55,558 bases of DNA from Clostridia bacterium (GCA_017469565.1 JAFUGC010000018.1:1-55558), one strand, 5' to 3'. Shown: positions 18,095 to 26,601, counted from the stretch's first letter. Notes: a model not told the origin generated them from the letters alone. Made by a program: numbers and translations.

Positions 18095-18598
18095 ATGAGT
18101 GGAAAGAAAGAAGAAAAGGAAGTTGTAGTAGAAGAGGTGGCTCAAGCTCTTGCACCAGTAGAAGAGGTAAAGGAAACTGAAGTAAACGGGATTAAGATTG
18201 CAGAAGAAGTTGTTGCTAAAATAGCTGGTATTGCTGCATCAGAAGTAAAGGGCGTATATGGAATGAATGGAGGATTTGTAGAGGGTATCTCTGAAATCCT
18301 AGGAAAGAAAAGTTTTTCAAAAGGTGTAAAAGTTCAAGTAGGAGAAAAGGATGCAACCATTGATTTGTTTATTATTGTAGAATATGGTTGCAGAATTCCT
18401 GACATCGCTTGGGAAATTCAAAACAGAGTAAAAACCTCTGTTGAGAATATGACAGGGTTAAAGGTATTAGAAGTAAATATTCATGTACAAGGTGTTAACT
18501 TACCAAAAGAAGTAACTGATACTAAGGCTTCAAAAGGAGAAAGTGAACATGAAGTTGAAAATGAAGGGGAAACAGAAGAAGAGGGAGGAAATGAATAA
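18095..18598 (+). CDS. Asp23/Gls24 envelope stress protein
   Basis: 167 aa, cytoplasmic protein tethered to the membrane by AmaP. The Gls24 core reads NGIKIAEEVVAKIAGIAASEVKGV, then VEYGCRIPDIAWEIQNRVK. The N-terminus and C-terminus are acidic tails. ATG 18095 has GGGAGG nearby; an in-frame ATG at 18056 lacks an RBS. The gene is immediately followed by amaP, as expected. Confidence 0.93.
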   Translation: MSGKKEEKEVVVEEVAQALAPVEEVKETEVNGIKIAEEVVAKIAGIAASEVKGVYGMNGGFVEGISEILGKKSFSKGVKVQVGEKDATIDLFIIVEYGCRIPDIAWEIQNRVKTSVENMTGLKVLEVNIHVQGVNLPKEVTDTKASKGESEHEVENEGETEEEGGNE

Positions 18599-19354
18599 AT
18601 GAGATTCATAGATAGACTAATATCTTTTTTATTTGATATTGCAGTAATTGTACTTGCATTTGCAGTAATTATGGTAATGACAAATGTAATAGGCTACTCT
18701 GTTATTGAGGGGCTTTTAAAGGATTATGTGTTTAATTTTGACTATCAAATTATTATCATTTCTATTGCGGTAGTGGTAATTCTATTAGGTCTAAAGATAA
18801 CAGTATTTTCTTCCGTATTATCATCGGAAACCAAAGAAAGAATTTTTGTTGATACTCCTCATGGAAAGATTCAAATTAATCAAGAAACCATTGAGGGAAT
18901 CGCCAAAAATGTCATAAAAAATTATGAGCAGGTAAAAGATGTGCAAGCCAGGATGGCAAAAGCCAAAAAAGGAATCAATATGTATATGGTGTTACAAGTT
19001 TATGAAAATACAAACATCAAAGACATTGTAACAAGAGTACAAAATGATGTGAAATCCCAAATCGTGAATGCAACAAGCATCGATGTAAAAAATGTTGATG
19101 TAAGAATTAAGAATGTGGTAAAACCTTCCTCTAATAAATCAGTTAAGATTGTAAAAGATGAGGTAAAGCCAGTTGTAAGTACCAATACTCCAGCTCATGA
19201 AAAGTATGAGAATAATAAAGATTTTATTATATCACAGGAATCTGATGAATATATGAAAGATGAAAATGATGTTTTATATCAAGTAAAATCCAATGAACAA
19301 GCAACTGTTGTGAATGATATTGACATTGAAAAAATCAATGATGATAATATTTAG
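18599..19354 (+). CDS. amaP: Alkaline shock response membrane anchor AmaP
   Basis: 251 aa. Two N-terminal membrane helices (about 10-35 and 50-70) are followed by a cytoplasmic Gls24-like domain and a charged C-terminal tail. It starts directly after the gls24 stop, and the pair anchors Gls24 at the membrane in Firmicutes. The C-terminal extension of about 60 residues is variable in the family. Confidence 0.88.
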   Translation: MRFIDRLISFLFDIAVIVLAFAVIMVMTNVIGYSVIEGLLKDYVFNFDYQIIIISIAVVVILLGLKITVFSSVLSSETKERIFVDTPHGKIQINQETIEGIAKNVIKNYEQVKDVQARMAKAKKGINMYMVLQVYENTNIKDIVTRVQNDVKSQIVNATSIDVKNVDVRIKNVVKPSSNKSVKIVKDEVKPVVSTNTPAHEKYENNKDFIISQESDEYMKDENDVLYQVKSNEQATVVNDIDIEKINDDNI

Positions 19355-19435
19355 CAAAGAGATATCAAAAGAGCTGTGATGAAATATTGACTGATAGGGT
19401 TAATAGAGGATAGAATAAGTGAAGAGGTGAGTTAT

Positions 19436-19642
19436 TTGTCAGAAAAACTAGTAGAGTTTTTGAAAAAGTATCTTGGATTTATTGTGGGAGTTATCATTGG
19501 AATTATCGTGGTAGTTTGTGGAATAGGCAATTTTATAGTAACGCTTGCTATTATTATTGGATTCGGATATCTTGGCATGTACATACAAAAAAATAAGAGT
19601 AGTGTAAAAGTTGTACTTAAAAATCTAATTGAAAAATGGTAG
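19436..19642 (+). CDS. Small DUF2273 membrane protein
   Basis: 68 aa from a TTG at 19436 with AGAGGTG six bases upstream; GTG 19427 is an alternative but overlaps that RBS. It has two hydrophobic helices (KKYLGFIVGVIIGIIVVV and a second one). The gene regularly accompanies gls24-amaP, and the three products are thought to work together at the membrane. Confidence 0.87.
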   Translation: MSEKLVEFLKKYLGFIVGVIIGIIVVVCGIGNFIVTLAIIIGFGYLGMYIQKNKSSVKVVLKNLIEKW

Positions 19643-19654
19643 GAGAGAATTTAT

Positions 19655-20143
19655 ATGAGCAGAAAACTAGCAAGAGAAATAGCATTTAAGGTTGTTTTCT
19701 CTAATAATTTTCAACATGAAATGAATGAGAATAACGAGCTTGAGTTGGAAAACATCCATAACATAGCAGAAGCTTTGACAGGGGATACTGACTTTTTAAA
19801 TGATAATGAGAATGATGAACTAACATCATCTTCTGATAGCTTAAGTGCAGAAGACAGAAAGTACATAGAAGATGTTTGTGTTGGTGTTTCAAAATGTACA
19901 GAAGAATTAGATGAAAAAATAAAGACATATTTAAAAGGTTGGACAATGGACAGAATTGGTAAGACCGATTTAGCTATTTTAAGACTTGCTATTTATGAAA
20001 TTTTATATCGAGAGGATATTCCATATAAAGTATCTATCAATGAAGCAGTAGAGCTTGCCAAAACGTATTGTGATGATGCCTCTCCTAGCTTCATTAATGG
20101 ATTACTTGCTGCATTAATAAATTCTATTTCAAATGATCATTAA
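19655..20143 (+). CDS. nusB: Transcription antitermination factor NusB
   Basis: 162 aa, all-helical. It binds boxA RNA with S10 in rRNA antitermination. Conserved features are SRKLAREIAFKVVF at the start, RIGKTDLAILRLAIYEILY and INEAVELAKTYCDD, and the C-terminal FINGLLAAL. It forms the usual block with xseA and xseB, near which OLE RNA genes are commonly found. Confidence 0.95.
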   Translation: MSRKLAREIAFKVVFSNNFQHEMNENNELELENIHNIAEALTGDTDFLNDNENDELTSSSDSLSAEDRKYIEDVCVGVSKCTEELDEKIKTYLKGWTMDRIGKTDLAILRLAIYEILYREDIPYKVSINEAVELAKTYCDDASPSFINGLLAALINSISNDH

Positions 20144-20155
20144 ACTGGAGGTATC

Positions 20156-21361
20156 ATGGATAGACCGGAACCAATTACAGTATCACAGCTAAATAGGTAT
20201 GTAAAAAATTTAATAGATAATGATGAAATGCTGGAAATGGTTTATATAAGGGGAGAAATCTCTAATTTTAAAAACCATTATACGGGTCATATGTATTTTA
20301 CATTGAAAGATGAGTCTTCATTGATTAAGTGTGTTATGTTTAAAACCTATACTTCAAATCTTAATTTTGTACCAAAAGATGGCATGAGTGTAGTTATCTT
20401 GGGATCAGTTTCCGTATTTGAGCGCGATGGTGTTTACCAAATATATGTGAAGGGTATGGAAATTGACGGTATTGGTGCGCTCTATGCAGAATATGAAAAG
20501 TTAAAAGCAAAGCTGGAAGCAGAAGGACTTTTTGATGAGAAGAACAAAAAGAAAATCCCATTACTTCCTAAATCCATCGGAATTGCTACTTCAAAAACAG
20601 GAGCCGTTATTAGGGATATTATTAATGTTACTACACGCAGGTTTCCTAATGTGAATCTTAAGTTGTTTCCGTCGGCCGTACAAGGGAAAGGTGCTGCTGA
20701 GACTATTGTGAAGGCAATTAAGTATTTTAATGAAGTGAAGAATGTAGATGTGATTATTATTGCAAGAGGTGGTGGTTCATTAGAGGACTTATGGCCATTT
20801 AATGAAGAGATAACTGCAAGGGCCATATATGAATCAGAAATTCCGGTCATATCCGCAGTTGGACATGAAACAGATTATACAATAGCTGATTTTGTGGCAG
20901 ACCTAAGAGCACCTACACCATCGGCTGCAGGAGAACTTGCTGTTCCAGAAATGAAAGAACTTAGATGGAAGTTATCAGAAAACAGAAGAAAGCTTTCATT
21001 ACTCCTTGGTAAAAGACTTGAAATTGCAAAGAATAAATATCATCACTTAAAAGATAGTAAGGTGTTAAGAGATCCTTATTGGATTGTGAAAGATAGAATA
21101 CTCACGGTTCAGGGGCTAGAAAAGGAACTTGCAAATACGCTTTATTTAAACATAAAAGACAATAAAATTAGACTTGTAAAAGCAATTTCTATGCTTGACA
21201 CATTAAGTCCTCTAAAAACACTCAAAAGAGGATATTCCATCATAGAAAAGAAGGAGCATGACGGGGAAAAACATATCATTAATTCTGTAAAGGATTTAAA
21301 TTCAGGAGATTTGATTAGCATTGTTCTTGAGGATGGAAAAAAAGAAGCAAAGATTGTTTAA
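20156..21361 (+). CDS. xseA: Exodeoxyribonuclease VII large subunit
   Basis: 401 aa. The N-terminal OB-fold (about 1-100) has GEISNFKNHYTGHMYFTLKD, and the catalytic part has IARGGGSLEDLWPFNEE and AVGHETDYTIADFVADLRAPTP (written here in parts of one conserved block). It forms the single-strand exonuclease with XseB, encoded 18 bases downstream. A TGGAGG site precedes the ATG. Confidence 0.97.
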   Translation: MDRPEPITVSQLNRYVKNLIDNDEMLEMVYIRGEISNFKNHYTGHMYFTLKDESSLIKCVMFKTYTSNLNFVPKDGMSVVILGSVSVFERDGVYQIYVKGMEIDGIGALYAEYEKLKAKLEAEGLFDEKNKKKIPLLPKSIGIATSKTGAVIRDIINVTTRRFPNVNLKLFPSAVQGKGAAETIVKAIKYFNEVKNVDVIIIARGGGSLEDLWPFNEEITARAIYESEIPVISAVGHETDYTIADFVADLRAPTPSAAGELAVPEMKELRWKLSENRRKLSLLLGKRLEIAKNKYHHLKDSKVLRDPYWIVKDRILTVQGLEKELANTLYLNIKDNKIRLVKAISMLDTLSPLKTLKRGYSIIEKKEHDGEKHIINSVKDLNSGDLISIVLEDGKKEAKIV

Positions 21362-21379
21362 TCAAGAGGGGAGAAGGGT

Positions 21380-21616
21380 ATGGAAAAATTAAGTTTTGAA
21401 GAGGCTTTAGCTGAGCTTGAAAGTGCTGTCAAAGAATTAGAAAACGATAAATTAACATTAGAAGAATCTGTAAAAAAATTTGAGAGAGGAATTGAGCTTT
21501 CAAATCATTGTAATACGTTACTTTCTGAGGCAGAAAAAAGTATTACGGTATTAATTGAAAATGCAAATGGCGAAGTTGTGGAAGAACCATTTAGTGCAAC
21601 AAATGAAGAAGAGTAG
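21380..21616 (+). CDS. xseB: Exodeoxyribonuclease VII small subunit
   Basis: 78 aa. The helical hairpin protein reads LSFEEALAELESAVKELEND, then LEESVKKFERGIEL, the family signature. Several copies bind each XseA. It starts behind GAGGGGAG, 18 bases after xseA. Confidence 0.95.
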   Translation: MEKLSFEEALAELESAVKELENDKLTLEESVKKFERGIELSNHCNTLLSEAEKSITVLIENANGEVVEEPFSATNEEE

Positions 21617-21627
21617 GAGGACTGAAA

Positions 21628-22065
21628 ATGAATAACTTATGGGGGAATTCTGCTCTTTGGATACCAGTTTCAATATGGTTTTTGGCACAATTATTAAAGG
21701 CCATATCAGATATTATTATTTTTAAGAAGTTTAATTTAAAAAGGCTATGGGGAAGTGGTGGTATGCCAAGTTCTCATTCTGCCCTCGTTATGTCAATCAC
21801 AACTTATGCTGCACTTTTAAGAGGAATTCAATCTTTTGAATTTGCTGCCTGCTTGATTTTTGCATCTATCGTCATGTATGATGCTGCAGGTGTTAGAAGG
21901 GCCGCTGGGAAACAAGCAAGAGTCTTAAATCAGATGATTGAAAATGATGGAAATATTGATATGGGAGAAAAATTGATAGAGCTATTAGGGCATACTCCAT
22001 TTGAGGTTTTCATGGGAGCGATTCTTGGAATTGTTGGAACAATTGCGTTTTATAGAATATGGTAA
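21628..22065 (+). CDS. Divergent PAP2-family membrane protein
   Basis: 145 aa, about four membrane helices. The conserved stretches GGMPSSHSALV and YDAAGVRRAAGKQA match the divergent PAP2 (DUF212, YuiD-like) family, related to lipid phosphatases. It is often found beside isoprenoid genes and near xseB in clostridia. The substrate is not established. A strong terminator follows. Confidence 0.9.
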   Translation: MNNLWGNSALWIPVSIWFLAQLLKAISDIIIFKKFNLKRLWGSGGMPSSHSALVMSITTYAALLRGIQSFEFAACLIFASIVMYDAAGVRRAAGKQARVLNQMIENDGNIDMGEKLIELLGHTPFEVFMGAILGIVGTIAFYRIW

Positions 22066-22110
22066 AAATTTGGGAACATTTCTTCTTTGAAAGAAATGTT
22101 CCCAATTTTT
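22063..22110 (+). terminator. Terminator closing the gls24-divPAP2 unit
   Basis: A perfect 15-bp stem (22070-22084 with 22091-22105) with a 6-base loop and T run. A-rich sequence on the left makes it bidirectional, so it can also end the convergent minus-strand gene at 22114-22248. Confidence 0.95.
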
Positions 22111-22113
22111 ATT

Positions 22114-22248
22114 TTATTCATCAATATCGTAAAATTTACATCCCTGTTCAGGAGTTAAAGATTTAATACTTTTTCTTGAATATGTACATTTTCCCCAGTT
22201 TGAATATTTTTCATCATCTTCATAATATGGGCATCCGCTACAGTTCAT
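22114..22248 (-). CDS. Small Cys-rich protein, 44 aa
   Basis: Reading the minus strand from 22248 gives a 44-residue protein with CSGC near the N-terminus and two further Cys spaced through the chain, a pattern that could hold one metal ion. It has an excellent RBS (GGAGGAG, 7 bases from the ATG) and a good promoter of its own (22298-22326), so it is likely expressed. It resembles short YxxC-type small zinc proteins of clostridia, but I do not recognise a named family. It is the only convincing minus-strand gene in the window and it is divergent to the OLE RNA gene. Confidence 0.72.
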   Translation of the reverse strand: MNCSGCPYYEDDEKYSNWGKCTYSRKSIKSLTPEQGCKFYDIDE

Positions 22249-22297
22249 ATGATCTCCTCCTTTTTGGTAATGACTGATTACCTAATTAACAATAAGA

Positions 22298-22326
22298 ATT
22301 ATAACACATAATTTACATAATTTCAA
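22298..22326 (-). promoter_or_regulatory. Sigma-A promoter of the small Cys-rich gene (minus strand)
   Basis: On the minus strand TTGAAA (22326-22321), spacer of exactly 17, TATAAT (22303-22298). A 6-bp dyad (GGTAAT ... ATTACC, 22266-22282) lies between it and the RBS and might be an operator. Confidence 0.75.
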
Positions 22327-22336
22327 TATTTTGCAC

Positions 22337-22365
22337 TTGAAAACTAGAAAAAAATTTGCTAACAT
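22337..22365 (+). promoter_or_regulatory. Candidate sigma-A promoter of the OLE RNA
   Basis: TTGAAA at 22337-22342, 17-bp spacer, TAACAT at 22360-22365, ending ~7 bp before the inferred 5' end. It is back to back with the minus-strand promoter, only ~10 bp apart, so the two may interfere or share regulation. Confidence 0.55.
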
Positions 22366-22371
22366 ATTATG

Positions 22372-22931
22372 TACAAGTGGTGTGTTATTCTAGTTTTCAC
22401 TATCGCTGCGAGGGTGGGCCTAAAAATCCACTGAAAGAGCATATCGATGAAGTTCTTTAAAGGGGCTCGTTGCGCCCAGCTTCGGGTTTTTTTAGGGAGT
22501 AAGGTTTAAGGGCGATCCACAATGGCATGTGGGCGTTGACCCTTCTACCGTGGAGACATGCACTCCTGATACAGGGGGTGTATGATAAACCTGCAAGGCT
22601 TTGCTTCTTTCTTAATGTTTGAGTAAAGTACACAGTGTAGCTTTCCTTGAGCGGTGCTGGCGAATATCATTTTACATGGTTGAAACCTTCACTGCAAAAG
22701 AGGATAAACAGTTGAGATGTGATTCTTGGGAAAACCTCTAGAACATTCTTTTTCAGAGGTACCTTGGGGATTGAAGTGTGGACTAAGTGGTAATCTAGGC
22801 CCCTGTATTTCAGGCAACGGCAGGGTATTATCTCTAAGCGGAAACGGCTAAGATGGCGACATCTCAGCAGATAATAGGGAAATCCTTCTAGACCTAAGCC
22901 ATAAAATTAATCCAAGGTACCACCACTTTTT
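22372..22931 (+). ncRNA. ole: OLE (ornate large extremophilic) RNA
   Basis: About 560 bases without a credible ORF, between a promoter and the oapA gene. Ends are set by a closing helix, AAGTGGTG (22375-22382) with CACCACTT (22921-22928). An inner helix TCTAG/CTAGA (22389-22393, 22888-22892) and a long-range helix GGGCCTA/TAGGCCC (22416-22422, 22796-22802) organise the molecule. Local hairpins include CCCTG/CAGGG (22801-22805, 22821-22825), TATTATCT/AGATAATA (22826-22833, 22869-22876) and, inside it, AGATG-GCGA-CATCT with a GNRA loop. Size, complexity, location near nusB-xseA-xseB and an adjacent OapA gene are the hallmarks of OLE RNA, a membrane-associated RNA linked to stress tolerance. I could not run the Rfam OLE model; helices were found by eye. 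Confidence 0.88.
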
Positions 22932-22962
22932 GAAAATTCGTGCAAATAGGAGAAGATTAAAA

Positions 22963-23517
22963 TTGAGTAAAAATTCAAAAGATAGTTCCAAGGGGCAGTC
23001 GCAGTGGCTGATAAAGATTTTTTTAATGACATTTATTTTATCTGTTATTTTTAATTATCTATCAACAGAAGTAGTTGAAAACCTAAACATTATTGTTTCC
23101 ATCGTGATTTTAATACTTGTGATTATTGTTAGCATTATAACGGATATTATTGCGATTGCAGCTACTGCTGCGGAAGAGGCACCATTTCATGCAAAAGCAG
23201 CAGATAAAAAAAGAGGTGCCAAGCAGTCCGTCATGATTATCAAAAATGCAGATAAAGTTTCAAGTGTTTGTGCTGATGTCATTGGAGATGTTTGTGGAGT
23301 TCTTGCTGGTGCCACTAGTGCATTAGTAGCTATCAATATTGCAAACCTTTTACATTTAAGTGCAGTTTCTATTGTTACTATGCTAGTGACAGCAACAGTT
23401 ACAGCACTAATGGTGTTTGGAAAGGGAATCGGTAAACGCTTTGGAATTAAAAATGCAAATGAGATTGTAGATTTTATCGGAGTTTTGATATCGTATTTTT
23501 CTTTTAGCTTTAAATAG
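22963..23517 (+). CDS. oapA: OLE-associated membrane protein OapA
   Basis: 184 aa from TTG 22963, with AGGAGA nine bases upstream; the earlier TTG at 22930 lies inside the RNA's closing helix. Five hydrophobic segments lie at about 17-33, 43-68, 112-130, 136-152 and 168-183. Between the second and third is the charged stretch around residues 70-105, with AEEAPFHAKAADKKRGAK, and then ADVIGD with Asp105 and Gly108. The Asp-x-x-Gly spacing matches the pair known to matter in the Bacillus halodurans protein. OapA binds OLE RNA and holds it at the membrane. The gene begins 32 bases after the RNA, as in other OLE loci. Confidence 0.9.
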   Translation: MSKNSKDSSKGQSQWLIKIFLMTFILSVIFNYLSTEVVENLNIIVSIVILILVIIVSIITDIIAIAATAAEEAPFHAKAADKKRGAKQSVMIIKNADKVSSVCADVIGDVCGVLAGATSALVAINIANLLHLSAVSIVTMLVTATVTALMVFGKGIGKRFGIKNANEIVDFIGVLISYFSFSFK

Positions 23518-23522
23518 AATAT

Positions 23523-23552
23523 GTATAAAATTGCCTTTTTCAGAAAATACTA
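23523..23552 (+). promoter_or_regulatory. Candidate sigma-G promoter of sleB
   Basis: GTATA (23523-23527), spacer of 18, AATACTA (23546-23552), fitting the sigma-G pattern gnATR-N18-cATnnTA except for the first base of the -10. It lies 31 bases before the sleB start. Known SleB genes are forespore (sigma-G) genes, which supports the call. Confidence 0.6.
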
Positions 23553-23582
23553 CTTGTATGAATTCTGAAGAAGGTGATTTTT

Positions 23583-24263
23583 TTGAAAAAAAATAGCTTA
23601 TTAATCGTGTTTTTAATCTTTTCTCTTTTATATGTATATGTTGGAATTGTTTATGTGAGTGCAGAAAATAGTAGAATTTCAGAAACACTTTCTAGGTTTG
23701 GTTCTACAGGTTCAGAAGTGTCACAGATACAGAGCAGGTTAAAAAATTGGGGCTATTATCAGGGAGCGATAGATGGTGTATATGGAAGTCAGACAGTTGC
23801 CGCTGTTAAATACTTTCAAAGAGCAAATGGACTTACCATCGATGGTATAGCAGGTGATGCGACGCTTGCTGCAATGGGAATTACAAGTAACAGTAATGCT
23901 GCGGGAACAAATTCCTCTAATGTGAATTTGCTAGCAAGACTAATCAATGGTGAGGCTAGAGGTGAGCCATATACTGGCATGGTTGCGGTTGGTGCTGTTG
24001 TTTTAAATAGAGTTGCAAGTTCCAAATTTCCAAGTACAGTAGCGGGAGTCATTTATCAATCGGGTGCCTTTGATGCGGTAAGTGATGGTCAAATCAATCT
24101 CACACCCTCTCAACAAGCTTATAACGCTGCAAGAGATGCGTTAAATGGTTGGGATCCATCAGGAGGAGCCATCTATTACTTTAATCCAGCAACAGCAACT
24201 AATAAGTGGATTTGGTCTAGACCTATGACAATAACAATCGGCAAGCATCGATTTTGTAAGTAG
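23583..24263 (+). CDS. sleB: Spore cortex-lytic enzyme SleB
   Basis: 226 aa from TTG 23583 with AAGGTG upstream. Residues 1-28 are a signal peptide. A peptidoglycan-binding domain follows (GSEVSQIQSRLKNWGYY, then IDGVYGSQTVAAVKYFQ). The C-terminal lytic transglycosylase domain starts at LLARLINGEARGEPYTG, where the Glu is the likely catalytic residue, and contains AVGAVVLNRV and GAIYYFNP. It degrades the spore cortex on germination. ypeB, its usual partner, is not next to it here. Confidence 0.95.
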   Translation: MKKNSLLIVFLIFSLLYVYVGIVYVSAENSRISETLSRFGSTGSEVSQIQSRLKNWGYYQGAIDGVYGSQTVAAVKYFQRANGLTIDGIAGDATLAAMGITSNSNAAGTNSSNVNLLARLINGEARGEPYTGMVAVGAVVLNRVASSKFPSTVAGVIYQSGAFDAVSDGQINLTPSQQAYNAARDALNGWDPSGGAIYYFNPATATNKWIWSRPMTITIGKHRFCK

Positions 24264-24276
24264 GGGTGAAGAACAT

Positions 24277-24332
24277 GTTTTGGGACACTCCTTGAATCCA
24301 TTCTAAATTGGATTCAAGGAGTGTCCCAAAAC
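24277..24332. repeat. Perfect 24-bp inverted repeat after sleB
   Basis: Positions 24277-24300 and 24309-24332 are exact reverse complements with an 8-base loop. It lacks a T run downstream, so it is not a classical terminator, although it can fold stably on either strand. The arm begins with GGGACAC, a motif that recurs next to hairpins near 39016 and 54507. It may be a REP-like mobile palindrome that also serves as a processing or stop signal. Confidence 0.75.
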
Positions 24333-24408
24333 GTATTCCTCGAGATTGATACTTTTTCCTCTGTTACCTAATCTGTTTACTTTTTTCTAGTACTAAAAAA
24401 ATTTGTTC

Positions 24409-24436
24409 TATTTTAGTTCTATACAGCATATACATT
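24409..24436 (+). promoter_or_regulatory. Candidate sigma-E promoter of the spoIIIA operon
   Basis: TATTTT (24409-24414), 14-bp spacer, TATACATT (24429-24436), close to the sigma-E -10 consensus cATACAnT. It lies ~20 bases upstream of spoIIIAA. The operon is under sigma-E in Bacillus and Clostridium. Confidence 0.5.
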
Positions 24437-24455
24437 ATAGTGAGGTGCTAAGGAT

Positions 24456-25347
24456 ATGCTTTCTAAAATGGAGTCAGAAATTATTTCTAATTTTCCTAGA
24501 AATGTGAAAGAGGATTTTTTGAAAGTGCCTGAAGATGTTTTGAAATGTGCTTGTGAAATAAGATTTAGAGTGGGACAACCTGGGCTTATTTCCTGCTTTC
24601 AAGAGGAATTTTTTTTAAGCAATAAGATAAGCACGGAAGATATTTTGAGGCTGATTGAAAATTTTTCAGATAATTCCATTTATTCCATACAAAATGAAAT
24701 GAATAGTGGATTTATCACAATTAAGGGAGGACATCGAATTGGTATTTCAGGAACGAGTATCTTTGAAAATGGGATAATAAAAAATATGAAATACATATCA
24801 AGTCTTAATATCAGAATTGCCCGTGAAGTGAAAAATTGTGGGGTAGATGTTTTAAATCAGGTTTTAAAAAATCATCAAGGGAATTTTGAAAATACCCTGA
24901 TTGTTTCTCCACCTCGGTTGCGGTAAAACTACCATACTTCGTGATATTATTAGGCTCTTAAGTAATGGTATTGGGTTTGTAAGAGGTCAAACGATTTCTC
25001 TTGTTGATGAAAGGTCAGAAATTGCAGCGATGTACAAAGGGATGCCACAAAATGATATTGGCATCAGGACAGATGTAATGAATACTTGTACTAAGGCACT
25101 TGGCATGAGGATGATGCTGAGAAGTATGGGACCGAACATTATTGCCACTGATGAAATTGGAGGAGCAGAGGATATTTCTGCGATTTTAGAGGCACATACA
25201 ATGGGAATCAAATTGTTACTGACAGCACATGGAAATGATATGAGTGATATTCCAGAGGTACTGCTTCAGAAAAAAATATTTCACAATATCATTATTTTGG
25301 ATAAAACTCTGAAACCGGGAAGCATTAAGAAAATTGTTACCATTTGA
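24456..25347 (+). CDS. spoIIIAA: Stage III sporulation ATPase SpoIIIAA; +1 shift at CGG 24915
   Basis: 296 aa after correction. It is the mother-cell ATPase of the SpoIIIA-SpoIIQ channel, related to secretion ATPases. The zero frame stops at 24926 just at the P-loop. At in-frame CGG 24915, skipping C turns Pro-Pro-Arg-Leu-Arg-stop into PPGCGKTTILRD, a complete Walker A. The second frame then carries LVDERSEIAAMYKG and the ATDEIGG Walker-B region and ends at 25347. As the shift falls inside the catalytic P-loop, the corrected frame is beyond reasonable doubt as the ancestral one. Confidence 0.95.
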
Positions 25348-25388
25348 TTTTTACAATATACATATTATAAATTTGGAGAGTGATAAAT

Positions 25389-25916
25389 ATGTTTTTCTTT
25401 GTTAAAACACTATTGATTATCATGGTTTTTGGTGTATCGACTTTTATTGGTTACTTACTAGCTAACAAGTTTACATCAAGAGTATCTGAGATTAATGATC
25501 TTTTAGTTGCATTAGATATTTTTGAAACAAAAATAAAATATACATATGATTCGCTTAGTACAGTATTTCTTTACATTGCAGACAATTTAAAAACAAAAAT
25601 ATATCGAATCTTTTTCATTACAGCGGAGGAAATACAGGAGAATAAAAATGATTCTGCAGGAAATATTTTTAGAGATGTTATTGAGAATGAAAAGGTATTT
25701 TTAAGTATAAAAAAGGATGATATTGAAATATTAAAGGAGTTAGGTGTTTCTCTTGGACAGACTGATTTAGAAGGACAGCTTAAAAATATCCATCTTGTCC
25801 GTACATCGCTAAAGAATCAGCTTTCTGTTGCACAGGAGGAAAAGAATAAAAATTTTAAGATGTATCGAAATATGGGCGTTTTATCAGGGCTCATTATCAT
25901 CATTATCCTTCTATAA
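25389..25916 (+). CDS. spoIIIAB: Stage III sporulation protein AB
   Basis: 175 aa, with an N-terminal membrane helix, a coiled helical middle and a C-terminal hydrophobic helix (GVLSGLIIIIILL), as in the GspF-like SpoIIIAB family. ATG 25389 has GGAGAG nine bases upstream. Second gene of the operon. Confidence 0.9.
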   Translation: MFFFVKTLLIIMVFGVSTFIGYLLANKFTSRVSEINDLLVALDIFETKIKYTYDSLSTVFLYIADNLKTKIYRIFFITAEEIQENKNDSAGNIFRDVIENEKVFLSIKKDDIEILKELGVSLGQTDLEGQLKNIHLVRTSLKNQLSVAQEEKNKNFKMYRNMGVLSGLIIIIILL

Positions 25917-25951
25917 ATAAAGTGGTAGGGACTATTATTGGAGGTGAGACA

Positions 25952-26146
25952 ATGGAGATTGATTTGCTTTTTAAAATTGCTGCAATTGGAATTTTGGTTG
26001 CGGTATTGCATCAGGTTTTGGTACGCGCTGGTAGAGAAGATCAGGCAATGATGACTGCACTTACAGGAATTGTGATTGTACTTGCGATGGTTGTCAGGGA
26101 GATTAGTAGTTTATTTAATACTGTAAAAACATTGTTTAATCTATAG
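25952..26146 (+). CDS. spoIIIAC: Stage III sporulation protein AC
   Basis: 64 aa, two membrane helices. Start at 25952 behind GGAGGTGAG. The sequence IDLLFKIAAIGILVAVLHQV and a REDQAMMTALTGIV stretch are typical of SpoIIIAC. Confidence 0.94.
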   Translation: MEIDLLFKIAAIGILVAVLHQVLVRAGREDQAMMTALTGIVIVLAMVVREISSLFNTVKTLFNL

Positions 26147-26192
26147 AGGCAAAAAGATATTTTGAAACATGTTTCTGGTGAGAGGTGAGATG

Positions 26193-26576
26193 ATGAACGT
26201 TATTCAAATTGTTTCTTTTGCAATTGTTGCCACTATGATGGGAATTGTTTTAAAACAGTATAAGCCAGAATATGCGTTATTGATATCAATATTTGCTGGA
26301 GTTGTCATCTTGACATTTGCGGTAAGTAAGATTAGTACGATTATTTCACTATTGGAGTCATTAATTAACGATATAGGAATTAATAAAGAATTTTTTGTGA
26401 TACTGATAAAAATAACCGGTATTGCATATTTGATTGAATTTGCATCTAATGTGTGTAAGGATGCGGGGGAAAGTGCGATTGCTTCAAAAGTGGAACTTGC
26501 GGGAAAGATTCTCATTGTAACTTTATCCGTGCCCATTATTTCTACACTGATAGAAACGATAACAGAAGTCATTTAG
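26193..26576 (+). CDS. spoIIIAD: Stage III sporulation protein AD
   Basis: 127 aa, four membrane helices, homologous in its parts to SpoIIIAC. Start ATG 26193 is favoured over 26190 because GAGGTG ends 5 bases upstream. LKQYKPEYALLISIFAGVV near the N-terminus and a CKDAGESAIASKVELAGK segment are diagnostic. Confidence 0.93.
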   Translation: MNVIQIVSFAIVATMMGIVLKQYKPEYALLISIFAGVVILTFAVSKISTIISLLESLINDIGINKEFFVILIKITGIAYLIEFASNVCKDAGESAIASKVELAGKILIVTLSVPIISTLIETITEVI

Positions 26577-26601
26577 AGCATAAGTCTGGAGTGAAATGCT
26601 A

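Noticed and set aside
22930..22962. OapA starting at TTG 22930
   Set aside because: That codon lies within the end of the OLE closing helix and lacks a proper RBS. TTG 22963 has AGGAGA at 9 bases.
24912..24921. A -2 shift (reading CGG as Arg and then backing up) at the CGG sites
   Set aside because: It would insert an additional Arg, for example in the SpoIIIAA P-loop PPGCGKTT, and break motif spacing. A +1 skip fits all sites.
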